Assembly: GCA_019914945.1 (NCBI GenBank)
Contig: CM034104.1
Location: forward strand, 6,636,501-6,700,500
DNA from: Typha latifolia
Lineage: Eukaryota; Streptophyta; Magnoliopsida; Poales; Typhaceae
Reading direction: 5' to 3'
DNA length: 64,000 bases
The notes beneath the pieces were generated by a model, which was not told the origin of the DNA, made no database searches, and was given only the letters and a program-made list of their open reading frames with translations. Both the position numbers and the translations under genes were made by a program. Below are positions 39,495-47,710 of the stretch, one piece after another (within the stretch, counting starts at the first letter, position 1; each line of letters opens with the position of its first letter).

Positions 39495-41328
39495 GAGACA
39501 GCAGTTAGTCTTCATCCAGAGTTACTGAGGTTTGCTCATCATTTACATGGAGCATTTTCCTTGCTTTGCTATGGCCATCTTCAACTTTAATCCTGCCAAT
39601 ATGGTAAAAGAGCTTTAATTCTATAAGGAATTTTTGAATTTCTTCTCAGCTTCTAGACTTGTTATGAAAGATGTTAATTTTTAAAGTTTGCTTGAAGGGT
39701 TCTTCCCTAGAACATCTAACGGTCATTAGGATAAAAAAATATTTCCTTTCTGTTTTGGCTTGTCATACATGTTAATGTTCTATCTATGCAATCTTGGTCA
39801 AATGATGCCTACCTTTCGAGTCTGTGGAATCTTCATTCATCAGAGGAAGATTAACCAAGAATCTTGAGGCCATTTTGTGAAATATATGATAGTTTATTAG
39901 TTTTATGATCTTGGGAAATTTAAATCTACTCATATGTAAATTTTGTACTTCCTAAGATCTTTTAGGTGAACAATGACAATTCATGAAACCTGTCTTAACA
40001 ATTAGCTCTTTTATTTGTTCCTTTGTCTGGAAGCAGGTATTTGTTGCTAATCCAAATAAGCCACGTGATGTTATTCAGTTCCTCATAAACAATAATGAGG
40101 AGTTATTGAAACTGCTCCACAAACTGCCTACAAGCAAAGGTGAACTTTATCTGTTTTATATAGCTTAGTCTAAGAACTTATCACATGTACTTTAAAAAAG
40201 TGGACCCAACACATACATTCATCTCAGATCATTCTTATGGCACTCTCCACAGCTTGATGACATGTTGCTATTTTTATATATAGAAACTTATATTATGAAA
40301 TTAGAAAATATCTAACTATTTGTAATTTTGTATACTATTTGTCTATTTATATAAAATATCTATATATGTATTAGTTAAAATGACTGTACTTATTAGAAAC
40401 TCTATGTTCTTATATAATAAGTAAATTTTGTTTGACAATACCTTATAGAGTAAGCAATTGCATCTTCACTCCTTTCGATGAATACTTGAAAACCCACTTA
40501 AATAATGAATTTGATCCCAATATGAGACCACACTGATTAACTATTTATTTCGAAGTGTTTTTACTGTTTAGCCTCAATCTTGCAGCTCTTCTTTTTTACA
40601 TTACACTATTTCAAAAACTTAAGATCTTTGTGTTATTGTATTTCCAAACCTAATAGGAAAAGGATACTCAACATGTGTGTTTGTGTGACAAAAAGTTTAT
40701 AAAAACTTGTAACACCTTTTGAGCCATTCGTTGTACCTACACATAAATGAAAGAGGGCATGAGGGTAAGAGATATATCTATTAAAATATATTCACTAATT
40801 GATGTGTTTTTTCTGTCAATCAAATGCTTTTAAAATTATTTGGCATCATCTACACACATTCACAGCATGTATAGATTGTGTTTTCATTGATAATCATGAG
40901 GACGTCGCTTGGTGCAACTCTGTATCACCCATCTAATGCATTCAAGTTTGGAAAATCCACCTCTATAAATGAAAATAAAGACTATTCATCTCCCTTTTGT
41001 AAACCCCCATTGGTGGGAGCCTCCTGCAATTGGATGCCTTCTTTTCTTAATGACTTCATAAATGGAACTTGGTAAAGCCTGCTCAAGAACTTGGTAAAAC
41101 CTGCCAATTGTTAGGTCTGGTTGGCTATTTATTGTAATCTGTCAAGAAACCTGTTAGGTTATAGAATTGGCAGGTTTTCAGCTATATCAGTTTCACCATG
41201 GTTCCTCTTTAACAGTCCCTTGACTTACTGTTTCTTTAGCAGGTGAAGATGAGCAATTTGAAGAGGAGAAAGATTTAGTTGTCAAAGAAATTGAAAGACT
41301 GTCTCATCTTTCTACGCCCACAGCTTAG
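6603..41328 (+). CDS. Mo25/CAB39-like scaffold protein, 11-exon gene
   Basis: Join 6603-6707, 15292-15456, 15531-15655, 32063-32137, 34950-35043, 35152-35211, 35347-35412, 35496-35594, 38598-38642, 40037-40139, 41243-41328. The CDS is 1023 nt, 340 aa plus TAG, with no stop or frameshift. The family (animal Mo25/CAB39, fungal Hym1) is an all-helical ARM/HEAT-like cytoplasmic scaffold that binds and activates STE20/germinal-centre kinases; the plant partner cannot be read from sequence. Recognition blocks: [119 protein letters not shown] and an acidic [12 protein letters not shown] tail. Length is usual for the family. Intron phases: 0,0,2,2,0,0,0,0,0,1. All splice sites are GT-AG. About 33.7 kb is intron, much of it transposon. 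The start is the first ATG after the GA tract and begins the conserved N terminus. Exon 3 has about two extra residues (VDSTSSYCC) compared with plant homologues as I recall them. Confidence 0.95.
8488..9288 (+). mobile_element. Non-autonomous hAT copy (family A), nested
   Basis: Left end aaggatcccagttttggccg; right end, reversed, aaggttcctaatatcgg. The interior shares blocks with the transposase-bearing copy at 23973-27365: a TC-rich tract, a block with cggcaacccc/cgacctcaacc, a CTGCTG/GGTGAAGCAGCAG block (8878-8905), a GA run and an AT-rich arm ending with GATACGAG and CATATCG words. It is an internal-deletion derivative lacking transposase. No clear target duplication was found. Confidence 0.7.
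9459..9882. repeat. 212-bp tandem duplication
   Basis: Two consecutive copies, 9459-9670 and 9671-9882, each beginning gagatatttttaagttgtta. They differ at only a few positions (for example tatagtg/tatattg and aataaga/aatagga), so the duplication is younger than most of the surrounding decay. No coding potential. Confidence 0.92.
10070..10335 (+). mobile_element. Possible truncated LTR start
   Basis: The motif tgtaacgtctcaaata at 10076 resembles the 5' ends of the long LTRs here, and a GC-richer acgggaacgatcggcaccgg block follows, as it does in LTR-2. No matching 3' end or target duplication was found, so the call is weak. Confidence 0.3.
10336..10440. repeat. Degenerate (ATC/ATT)n microsatellite
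   Basis: Imperfect catcac/cattat/catcat trinucleotide run ending in a purer attatc array. Within intron 1. Confidence 0.9.
10620..11713. other. Intron 1 sequence without recognisable features
   Basis: AT-rich DNA. Short open frames at 11110-11472 and 11487-11696 have no recognisable domain and ordinary intron composition, so I do not call them genes. Confidence 0.6.
11714..14857 (+). mobile_element. Solo LTR in intron 1
   Basis: It starts TGTCGTGCCCCAATTCGG and ends GGGTCGTTACA (14847-14857). Flanks are aaagt (11709-11713) and gaagt (14858-14862), a 4-of-5 match compatible with an aged 5-bp target duplication. The length is 3144 bp. It is AT-rich, with a decayed 'atctgaaatt' repeat zone (13060-13340) and a TC-rich region near 14420-14570. 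No pol gene or PBS. It is a family distinct from LTR-2, with related termini. Same orientation as the host gene. Confidence 0.75.
15292..15456 (+). CDS. Mo25-like gene, exon 2
   Basis: Acceptor tttttcag|gct, donor gggaa|gtatgt. Codes 55 aa, [10 protein letters not shown] to SLGWE, including [20 protein letters not shown], one of the most conserved stretches of plant Mo25 proteins. Phase 0 at both ends. The next intron is only 74 bp. Confidence 0.95.
15531..15655 (+). CDS. Mo25-like gene, exon 3
   Basis: Acceptor tattgcag|gca, donor tttg|gtaagt, phase 2. Codes [18 protein letters not shown], then STSSYCC, then LLDFLVV plus two bases of a Cys codon completed in exon 4. The STSS segment is about two residues longer than in homologues as I recall. 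Intron 3 (16407 bp) follows. Confidence 0.94.
15656..16550. other. Start of intron 3, no clear gene
   Basis: Normal intron sequence to about 15830. Then a GC-richer block (16140-16450) with open frames but no recognisable domain. It may be the outer part of an old transposon, but I cannot place its ends. Confidence 0.5.
16551..16745. mobile_element. hAT-like terminal fragment rich in GGATAT/ATATCC words
   Basis: Dense repeats of ggatatc, atatccatatcc, atccgtatc and attcggatt. These are the subterminal words of the element at 20835-21421, so this is a fragment or relative of that family, or the outer arm of the neighbouring hAT transposase element. No terminal repeat or target duplication can be fixed. 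Confidence 0.5.
16747..16815. repeat. Direct repeat, 43-bp period, two copies
   Basis: The word ggcggcgatacatatacaaa occurs at about 16747 and again at about 16790 with the same following bases. Confidence 0.85.
17090..19380 (-). pseudogene. Decayed hAT transposase in intron 3 (antisense)
   Basis: Read leftward, the pieces follow hAT order. 19039-18806: N-terminal part with [15 protein letters not shown]. 18915-18589: DUF659/RNase H-like core, [17 protein letters not shown]. 18623-17949: [52 protein letters not shown]. 17670-17570: C-terminal dimerisation block with [12 protein letters not shown] and [15 protein letters not shown] interval of about 70 nt near 17570-17498 would splice to a KLEQQ segment. 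Stops and frameshifts separate the pieces, so it is dead. hAT transposases act in the nucleus to cut and paste elements with 8-bp duplications. The element ends were not found. Confidence 0.85.
19620..20070. repeat. GCN-rich block and ~70-105-bp tandem repeats
   Basis: 19620-19800 is rich in CTGC/GCTG words. From 19798 to 20070 the block 'gcagtgagcacagtgatgatg' recurs three times, with 'cttagtagtgtacctttttgg' following each time. GAGA or GAGGG runs separate units one and three. It lies on the 5' side of the antisense hAT transposase and may be its subterminal repeat region. Confidence 0.8.
20835..21421. mobile_element. hAT-type MITE rich in 'gatccgat/ggatat' words
   Basis: Left end taagagtgaaaacgggtcgg; right end gatcccttttcacccct. 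The ends are inverted versions of one another (TRRGRGTGAAAA core). The interior is full of cggat/atccg repeats with an AT-rich middle and no ORF. I recall gtgaaaacgggtcgga ends as common in monocot hAT elements. No target duplication is evident. Confidence 0.6.
22822..23385 (-). mobile_element. Non-autonomous hAT copy (family A) in the LTR
   Basis: Antisense copy of the 8488-9288 element. Its left side has aaaacgatacgtaacgg and 'ttaattacgtaaaattctgaatatt', an AT-rich arm, then GA-rich sequence, ending 'gatcctgattcgaatcggccgatc'. The outermost left bases are truncated or decayed. An 'atgcat' word at both edges could be what remains of the target duplication. Confidence 0.65.
23973..27365 (-). 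mobile_element. Transposase-bearing hAT element (family A), decayed
   Basis: Flanked by ggatttaa (23965-23972) and ggacttaa (27366-27373), 7 of 8 matching. The left end 'ccaaggatcctag...aaatgatacgtattgg' and right end 'gatcggttaaaactgg' match, reversed, the ends of the copies at 8488-9288 and 37084-37443. The interior holds hAT transposase remnants on the minus strand. It is the probable full-length form of the family from which the short copies derive. Confidence 0.75.
24560..26920 (-). pseudogene. hAT transposase remnant of family A
   Basis: On the minus strand near 26055-25925 the translation gives [15 protein letters not shown] and then [17 protein letters not shown], the DUF659/RNase H-like core of plant hAT transposases (compare [14 protein letters not shown] in the other element at 17949-18623). 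Numerous stops and frame changes break the rest, so no product is possible. Confidence 0.72.
29204..32062. other. Rest of intron 3
   Basis: Mixed sequence with TC-rich zones (29880-30010, 30120-30350). The open frame at 29378-29800 (+, 140 aa) has no recognisable domain. I do not call a gene. Confidence 0.5.
32063..32137 (+). CDS. Mo25-like gene, exon 4 (75 nt)
   Basis: Acceptor ttttgagacag|ctat, with a purine-rich last stretch; donor gcaaa|gtaaga. It completes the Cys codon from exon 3, then reads [20 protein letters not shown] and PTLA, and leaves two bases of a Lys codon. The exon lies alone between introns of 16.4 and 2.8 kb. No computed open frame marks it, but without it the conserved CGNMLREC block is missing. 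Confidence 0.93.
32215..32290. repeat. ~37-bp tandem repeat, two copies
   Basis: The segment 'gatttgcaatggctaggcca' and its flank occurs twice in a row, one base apart in sequence. Within intron 4. Confidence 0.85.
33240..33905. mobile_element. hAT-type non-autonomous element in intron 4
   Basis: Flanked by ttggtattc on both sides (33231-33239 and 33906-33914; 8 bp is the hAT length, the extra t probably chance). The right end, read reversed, is cagtgtattaaaagacggtc; the left is attgaattgaaaagcggct, alignable after decay. Interior ends are rich in ggccgcc/cctaggc words, with a CT/GA-rich zone and an AT-rich middle. No ORF. Confidence 0.78.
34950..35043 (+). CDS. Mo25-like gene, exon 5
   Basis: Acceptor tctttcag|atat, donor ttcaag|gtttat. 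It finishes the Lys codon and codes [20 protein letters not shown] then [11 protein letters not shown], a hallmark helix pair of the family. Phase 2 in, 0 out. Confidence 0.95.
35152..35211 (+). CDS. Mo25-like gene, exon 6
   Basis: Acceptor tttgacag|gac, donor gagcag|gtcagc. Codes the 20 residues [20 protein letters not shown]. In frame and divisible by three. Confidence 0.95.
35347..35412 (+). CDS. Mo25-like gene, exon 7
   Basis: Acceptor gttccag|ttc, donor gtgaag|gttagc. Codes 22 residues including [20 protein letters not shown]. Introns 5-7 are short (108, 135 and 83 bp), so exons 5-8 form a compact cluster. Confidence 0.95.
35496..35594 (+). CDS. Mo25-like gene, exon 8
   Basis: Acceptor atatttcag|ttt, donor ctaaag|gtatta. 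Codes 33 residues: [20 protein letters not shown] then [13 protein letters not shown]. Intron 8 (3003 bp) follows and contains a hAT copy. Confidence 0.95.
35595..37075. other. Intron 8, 5' part
   Basis: AT-rich intron sequence with a short TA run near 36355-36375. No gene, RNA or mobile element recognised. Confidence 0.6.
37084..37443 (+). mobile_element. Short non-autonomous hAT copy (family A) in intron 8
   Basis: Flanks tgcaacca (37076-37083) and tgcaacaa (37444-37451) match at 7 of 8 bases. Left end tagatcccactttcggccga, right end ending cggaacctt; the middle has a GA run (37162-37201), an AT-rich arm and 'gatacgtatcgtttttcggg'. It is the smallest of four copies of the family in this gene (360 bp). 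Confidence 0.78.
37720..37945. repeat. Degenerate ~70-bp tandem repeat in intron 8
   Basis: Words such as 'gtcatgcaa', runs of ctttttctttt and 'aagg(t/g)aaaa' recur in order four times with decreasing similarity. No coding potential. Confidence 0.65.
38533..38562. repeat. (CT)n tract upstream of exon 9
   Basis: 30 bp of CT lying 35 bp before the exon 9 acceptor at 38597. It may serve as the polypyrimidine tract of that splice site. Confidence 0.85.
38598..38642 (+). CDS. Mo25-like gene, exon 9 (45 nt)
   Basis: Acceptor gatgcag|gac, donor tttaag|gtaata. Codes [15 protein letters not shown], nearly invariant in the family. Microexon-sized and in frame. Confidence 0.95.
38643..39285. other. 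Intron 9, 5' part
   Basis: Ordinary AT-rich intron sequence. Nothing recognised. Confidence 0.6.
39286..39492 (-). mobile_element. Retroposon fragment: LINE 3' end with T- and A-tracts
   Basis: The left side is T-rich (ttctttttctttttctttt) followed by 'ggggcaaaggccgaaacttt'; reversed, this reads aaagtttcggcctttgcccc plus an A-rich tail, a 3' end often seen in plant LINEs. A 31-base A run (39462-39492) closes the right side. The two opposing tracts make orientation uncertain: an antisense LINE tail or a sense poly(A) retroposon. No target duplication found. Confidence 0.55.
40037..40139 (+). CDS. Mo25-like gene, exon 10
   Basis: Acceptor gaagcag|gta, donor caaag|gtgaac, phase 1. Codes [20 protein letters not shown], then [14 protein letters not shown] plus one base of a Gly codon. 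Confidence 0.95.
40140..41242. other. Intron 10
   Basis: 1103-bp AT-rich intron with no recognisable element. The 41080-41190 part repeats 'acttggtaaa(a/g)cctgc' and 'ggcaggttt' words. The acceptor is a tagcag tandem site. Confidence 0.6.
41243..41328 (+). CDS. Mo25-like gene, exon 11 and stop
   Basis: Acceptor ctttagcag|gtg. Codes the rest of Gly, then [20 protein letters not shown] and HLSTPTA, stop TAG at 41326-41328. The acidic EDEQ...EEEKDL tail is typical of plant members. Using the upstream AG of the tandem site would add one Ala. Confidence 0.95.
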
Positions 41329-41700
41329 GCCTCTTTGCTGTTATATAATCTCATACAATTCAATGTCTTTGATTTCTATAGCATTTGTCACACCATATAG
41401 AAGAGTTGTTTATTGATGGGAATTGTCTATAAGTGTGATGTTTCTATGGAATGCACCTACGGAACTCTATCTGTAGTGTTGTGGACTTCTGAGTTTTTTA
41501 TCAGCACAAAAGCAAGTAAAAAAAGAAAGGAAATTGATAAGAAATGGTTCATATATCAATTTTTTTTCTTGAGAGTCGATGGGAACCCCAGTTATAATAA
41601 ATTGAAGAGAAGAATGTATAAAGGTGGAACAAAAGATGTGTTTCATAATATGGGTGTTAGTAAAAGAAAGAGAACCATGAATTATGTTTTTGCATGAGTG
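41329..41700 (+). other. Probable 3' UTR of the Mo25-like gene
   Basis: No transposon similarity. A candidate polyadenylation signal AATAAA lies at 41596-41601, about 270 nt after the stop. The open frame 41413-41697 is inside this interval and has no recognisable domain. Confidence 0.5.
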
Positions 41701-42730
41701 ACTTATTTGAAAACCAAATTGTATAGGTGAAGAAAAGTGATTGCACTGCACCCTTTCATGATGGTGTACCCGAGTGATCCACTTTTGGATTATTTCTGTC
41801 AGGGAACCTTTTGAAATTTATTTGTACTTGACTATAAGTTTTGGACATTTTTTATTGTTTTACATTTTGGCCCTTATGATGGTTTTCATTGATGCACGGA
41901 GTGCATTGATTTATCTTGTATTTTTGGGTAGATTTTATCATCATATTCTTTTGGCTTATTGAATTTCAAATTGATGCATCTTGTGACTTGGATGTTTTCT
42001 TTGACTTAGAGGTTTAGGGCAGTTGTTATTGGATTAGGTTTCGGCCCTTTTGTTCGAATTTATTAATGTATCATGTTTTGGACTGTATGCCTTTTATCGG
42101 ATTTCCTCTGTCCTAACAGAGCAGTCTTAACAAACTTTGTTGCTATGGTTGGATTTCATTTTCATATTCTCTCTTGACCTTAGACGAATTTGGATGCTCT
42201 TAGCACATTTTTACTGATACGTATTTGACACTTAATTTTCTCGGAAGTAATTAGAAATTTATAAAAGCGTTGGTGCTTAAATCTGTTTTTATACTACTGA
42301 AAATTCTAAAATTTATTTGCTGGAAATTATGGTGCTGAAATTACTGATTTACAGAAATCTGAATTGTATTTATTGAAAATCTGAAACTGAAAATTTCTGA
42401 AATCTGAAACCGTTTAAGTGCAGAAAATTGAAATCTGGATTTGTTTTCTTTCTGAAATCTAGGAATTTTGTTGTGCTGAAATTCCGGAAATTATTTTATT
42501 CCTGTCATACCTCACCTCACACTTGTGGGGTCTTTCAGTGTAGATGTGAGCCTTGAAGTGGGGATCATTCAGCATGAATCCCTCAAATATGATCACAAAA
42601 TCGTATAGCTTGGCTGTGCCATTGGTCTGGCTATTAGATAAATGGACCAACACGCATGGAAAAAAAAAATGCATTCTTCCTCTAGCTCTGCTAGGGTTTC
42701 CCTGAGGTTCCACCCTCTTTCTCCATTGTC
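41701..42730. other. Intergenic AT-rich DNA
   Basis: Nothing coding. 42240-42500 has many degenerate 'ctgaaatct/gaaatt' words. No transposon boundary could be set. Confidence 0.55.
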
Positions 42731-43529
42731 TTGACCCCAAAGCTCCTGCTAGGGCTCTCCTTCCTTTATCTGTCTTCACTTGTGACCTTCCTTCTTCCTT
42801 CTTCACTATCCTCCTCTTGCCACCTCGTTTCCCTTCCTCCATCCCTCACCCTCCATTCTTACGTCCCTCTACCTGGTACCTGGTTCCTCTATCGGCTCAC
42901 TCCCTCATCTTTATCCATGCCGCCTTGTCACTTCTATCCATTCCCTGACCTCATTCGTGACTTGCTCCTCCCACTCCCACCATCCTCTCCTCTATCAAGA
43001 CCAGTTCATCCTTGCTCCACAACTATGTCGATAGATGAGGAATTACTGCAAAGGTTCTCATCTCTTCTCTCCAGTGACAACATGGAAGTAGCCATCCCCT
43101 TGTAGGAAGATAGTATTGTTCCTTCTCGCAACCCCTCGTAGGTAAGCTCATATCCGACAGATCCTACAGCATGACAGGGCTTAGGAATGCCCTATCAAAA
43201 GTGTGGAACGTGGAAGGATCTCTAGAATCATAGAAGCTCTGTGCTTGAGAAGGCGAAAAGGGATGAAGCTCAGCCTAAACACCAGCAAAACAAAGCCGAG
43301 ATTGTTACAACTCGCCAGATGGTGCAAGAGAAGTCGAGCAGTGGCGACCTTGTGTGTTGGGTAGATGCCTCCTAGAGGGGTAACTGCTCGAGTGGTATCG
43401 GCATCCTTATCAGCAAATATCCGAATCAGTTTTGTGAAGCGAAAAGCACCTACCTCAATCACTATCTGATATCTTAACTGGTGAAACTCTAGCCCTATTA
43501 GAAGGCATGAGGATGGTAGCTTGATCACT
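42731..43529 (+). pseudogene. Internally deleted LINE: ORF1 start joined to RNase H
   Basis: After a C/T-rich leader (42740-43020), an ATG at 43024 starts MSIDEELLQRFSSLLSSDNM. Further on, across stops, comes a DUF4283-like block of plant LINE ORF1 near 43140-43245 (SYSMTGLRNALSKVW with frame breaks). Only about 100 nt later an RNase H-like start LVCWVDAS...GNCSSGIGILI appears (about 43350-43410). Endonuclease and reverse transcriptase are absent, so this is a deletion derivative. It stops where the antisense LINE tail begins. Confidence 0.6.
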
Positions 43530-46500
43530 TCTTTTCTTTTTTTTTGGCAACAAACATATATCTATATATTTATTACCACAAAAGAGGACCAAAAGTGCTA
43601 TCTGGTATCCAGCGAGATACCCAAAGCATCCCTATACAATAGACTAGAAACATCATTTGATTGGGTGTTAAACCAAATCGTGGAGAAGGACTGAACTCTC
43701 CCTTGGTTAGCCAACCAATGAACAACTAGATTGGCCTTCAAACAATAGTGGGGGAAAATGTCGATCTTAAGAAAAAGAAAAAGTTGAAAATATTCAAAAA
43801 GTTATGTCGCCATTGCCATGGGATAATCCTTCTTGGATTGAAAAATGTTGATTAGCATTTGCAAGTCAGACTCCACTAGGAACTCAGATAGATTATATTT
43901 TCTTGCTTCAATAAGGGCAGCCTTCAGCATTTCTGCTTCTGCCTTCAGTGGGTCTTCAACATTCCCACCCAGGGCCCCAGCTATAGAATTAGCAACCCCC
44001 TCTGAGTCTCTAAATACCTAACCCAATCCAGAAGATCCATCTTGTTTAAGGAATGATCCATCAGAATTTGAGTATAAGCCTCCCTCTCGGTGGTGGCCTC
44101 CATCTTCTTGGTTCGCTACTAGCATTAGGGGGCTTGTTGGTGACTCTGTTTTGTTGCATAGTCTCTAGTGCAAGGGCCAGTCTTCTTAACATAAGCTGCC
44201 TGTTTGTACTCTTTTTCTGCTAGAACAGCTCTTCATTTCGGGCCTTCCAAATAATCCACATGCCACAAGCAACCATATATTTCACAAATGTCGCAGCCTC
44301 TTTTGTCATACTATCTCCTTCCTTCATCCAGCTTCCTTCTATCCGGTCATTGCTTGACCTGAAAGTCAAACCCAAGTGTTGTTCCAAGGTTTGCCATAGG
44401 CCTTTAGCTCTAGCACACTCCATCGACAAGTGTTTTTCAATTTCATCTTCTGCCAGCATAGCTGGCAAAGTTTGCTAGGCCATAATGAAAGCTCATGGAG
44501 GAATTAGTCGGCAATCTATTCCATAAGAATTTCCATAAAACATTTTAATTTTTCGAGCAATCGGCATCCTCCAAACGATTTTCCAATCACACCTAGTAGT
44601 CACCGGTTTAGCCCTAGACTCTCTGATATACTTAGTAATAAACGTTGAGGTTGGTTTGCCCATGGGATTTGGGCCCCAAACCCAAGTATCATTGACCTCA
44701 AATTGAGGTATCTGCTTAGTCATAATGATATTGCCAAGAACCGACTCAAAACACTTGAGAGTTTTCCTTCTATCTCATTGTTGGTCGGTGATTAACCAAC
44801 ACACTTTCTTATCATGCAACCTAAGGTTCATATTGACAAACGTAGGCCACATAGCTACGGGAATATTAGAAATCCAAGGATCATCCAAAATACTCGTATA
44901 AACCTCCCATTTCCTACAGACTTAACAAGGCCCAACTTGATTGATTGCAACGCATTGACCATACTCCGAAAAATGACAGACTTACTAGCCCTCCCCCGCA
45001 GCCTCCTCCACGGCTTAACCCTCCCATACTTTCGGATCATGAGCTTAACCTAATTCTTGTCCTTGGCATGCAAGAAATCAAAAGCATGAGAACCAGAAAG
45101 AGCAATTCTAGCATCCTGAAGCTGCCTTAAACCTAGCCCACCAGCCTTATGCTCCCAACAATATTTATCCCATCCAATAAGATGAAGCCCCTTGGCATCC
45201 TTGCCTTTACCCTATAGAAAAGCTCTGGCCACCCTATCCACTTTGTCAATCACCGTGAGAGGCACCACAGTACTACACATAGCATAAGTAGGAATAGCAT
45301 GAATTGTAGACTTGATAAGGGTAGCTCGCGCCGCCTGACTTAGGGTTGCAAGCTTCCACCCATTAAGTTTACTCTTGGCCCTATTTATAATATGCTCAAA
45401 GTGCTTAACTTTAGGATAGGATGGTTGAATATTAATGCCCAAATAGGTAAATGGATAGCTCCCCTGTCTCATATTAAGGGCCCTCTAGCCATAGATTGAC
45501 CTAGGTGGTGACCAGCCCAAGTAGGAAAAAAGAAGGCCGATTTGCTTTGGTTAACCTTTTGATTGGTAAGCACAAAGTATTTATCCAAAATTTCATTTAA
45601 GATCTCACAATTAAAGGAATTTGGTTTAATAATGAATTAAATGTCATCACCAAACATCAGACAAATTTTTAAACTATTCGTAATTTGAAAACCATCCAAA
45701 GACCCATCATCCATACCAGTATTAAGGAGAATAGACAACACTTGCGCACATAAAATAAATAGATATGGGGACAAAGGTTCGCCTTGTCTCAGCCCACATG
45801 AGCTCTTCATCCAAGACAACGCCAACCCATTTATCATAAAAGCAAAAGATGGAGAAGTAATGCATGCCAATACTTGTCGAAACCCATCATATTTATAACA
45901 TCAATAATACCCCTCTAAACCTATCATACACTTTTTCCATATCCAATTTAATGATCATGTATGCTCATCTCTATTACCCCCCTAAATAGAATGCACAAGC
46001 TCTTGCGCTAAAATTGTGTTATTTACAATAGATATTCCCGCTACAAAGGCAGATTGCTCAGTTCTCACTAAACTAGAAAGCCACGGTTTCATCCAATTAA
46101 CCAAAACTTTAGGCAACAGTTTTAGCCAACAGTCTATAAATAATGTTTCATAAAGAGATGGGTCTAAAGATTTTCACATTCATAGGATTAGGAATTTTTG
46201 AGATAAGAACTACATGTGTTCTTCCCCATTCATTGGGCAGGTTACTAGAATTTTGAAATCCTTTTAGAGCCTCACAAAGATTATTCCCCACAACATCCCA
46301 ATAATTTTTATAAAACTCAACATGATAGCCATCAAGCCGAGGGGCTTTACCCACCACCATAGACCAAAGGGTCTTACAGATTTCATTATAAGACAAAGGT
46401 TTGGTGAGCTCATCATTGCAAAGAGGATTAACCATAGGTAACACAAGCCACACCTTATCGGCATTCACATCATTAGCATGCGCCCAGATTTTAGCATAAT

Positions 46501-47085
46501 AATTAGTAAAGCAATTCACAAAGCCATTCCAATTATCAATATAAATATTATCATCACTAAGCTCGAGATAATACGATTTCTCCTTTTGTGAATAATAGTA
46601 GTAGTATGAAAAAATCCAGTATTTCTTTCTCCTTTTTGAACCAATTGTTCCTAGACTTCACCCACCATTTTTGGTCCACTTGCCACAGAAGAGCAATATG
46701 CCTTCTATAGGCAATTTGGAGCTCTAGGGACTCATTATAGCTCAAGGCACCATCACTGTCCCTAGTCTCCAAGAAATTAATCCTATCCCTCACCAACTTC
46801 AAAACATTTTCAAGTTTCCCCAAACTGTGCTTATTCTATCAAATCCACCAACCCATACATTAGCCATAATATTCTTAACATCCGGGTACTCAAACCAAAA
46901 ATTCTCAAATCTAAAAGGCTTTTTTATTCTTTCACGAGGGAGATCAAGCGTTAGGAGCAACGGCGCATGATCATACCTAGTTTTCTCAAGATATCTAACA
47001 GAACTATGAGGAAAGGAATTAATCCACTCCTCATTGGCTAAGGTCTCGTCCAGCCTAGCCCACACCTTGGCCCTTTCCTCAGTCT
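43530..47085 (-). pseudogene. L1-type LINE ORF2, 3' portion (antisense)
   Basis: Leftward order: endonuclease C-terminus VWARLDETLANEEWINSFP (47065-46799), linker (46823-46557), reverse transcriptase (46519-46148: KAPRLDGYHVEFYK; 45870-45637: SSCGLRQGEPLSPYLFILC and FGDD active site; 45472-45212: TYLGINI, LNGWKLATLSQAAR), zf-RVT region (44723-44493: DTWVWGPNPMGKP; 44468-44220), then RNase H to about 43560. The T-run at 43530-43545 is the poly(A) tail on the minus strand. Frames are broken by several stops. The 5' part of ORF2 and ORF1 lie beyond the Copia insertion at 53803-55094. Confidence 0.88.
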
Positions 47086-47710
47086 TGCTAGCTAGAACTC
47101 ATGATTCACTGCTTCTCGTGATTGAAGTCCAACCTCAGTAGCCATCGAGATTGATCTTTCGTCTAGATAGCCTTTAAGACGAAAGATTAAGTTTTGTAGA
47201 TGAGTGGAACCTTGTTAGTTGAAGAACCGATGTAGCCTTAAGAAGTCTCCTTCAATAATGCTTCTTCAACCACCCTAGAGATAAGGCAGATAGGGCATCA
47301 CAATTCTTATATATAATCTCCAAGATAGAGCCAAATCCAAGTCTTATCCGAACTCACGAGAATCCAATATTTTCAAACTTCGTTGGTGCATTCAAACGTG
47401 GCCCGAGTGCGTTCGAACGGCCTAACTTGATCTCAGGTGCGTTCAAATGGGCCCGAGTGCGTTCGAACGCGACAGCTTGAATTCTTTAGGTTGCGTTCGA
47501 ACGCGTTTGTGAACGCAGCTCTCAGTATGTGTGAACGCAGTACCCGCGTTCGAATGCGTTTGTGAACGCGGTGTGAACTCAACAGCTTTTCTCCAATAAT
47601 GTTGCAATTCTTCAAACCAGAGATATTCTAGACTTGTATAAAGCTCATATACATGTAAAAATACACTTAGAATATTTTGTACACAATTGCCAATAATTAA
47701 AACCCTAACA
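47086..47710 (-). mobile_element. Copia left LTR (3' LTR of the antisense element)
   Basis: On the minus strand it starts TGTTAGGG at 47710 and ends CTAGCA at 47086, giving imperfect TGTTAG/CTAGCA ends. It carries GTTCGAACGC-rich repeats at 47400-47570. Immediately upstream on the minus strand is a polypurine stretch 'ccaaagggagagat' (47711-47724), the classic plant Copia PPT-LTR junction. The 47086 end was chosen because LINE homology stops there. Confidence 0.8.
47400..47570. repeat. GTTCGAACGC minisatellite in the left Copia LTR
   Basis: Palindromic TTCGAA words embedded in ~55-bp units of the type 'gcgttcgaacgcgtttgtgaacgcag...tgtgtgaacgcagtacc', with about two units here and four in the right LTR (53480-53670). 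Confidence 0.88.

Larger units (their letters stand above)
46821..47710 (-). repeat. LINE-plus-LTR segment, copy A of a direct duplication
   Basis: Nearly identical to 52806-53802, offset 5985 bp. It contains 265 bp of LINE endonuclease (46821-47085) and the left Copia LTR (47086-47710). The only large difference is about 107 bp, two extra minisatellite units in copy B. Confidence 0.93.

Noticed and set aside
41413..41751. 94-aa frames on both strands after the Mo25 stop
   Set aside because: They overlap each other in the probable 3' UTR and have no domain.
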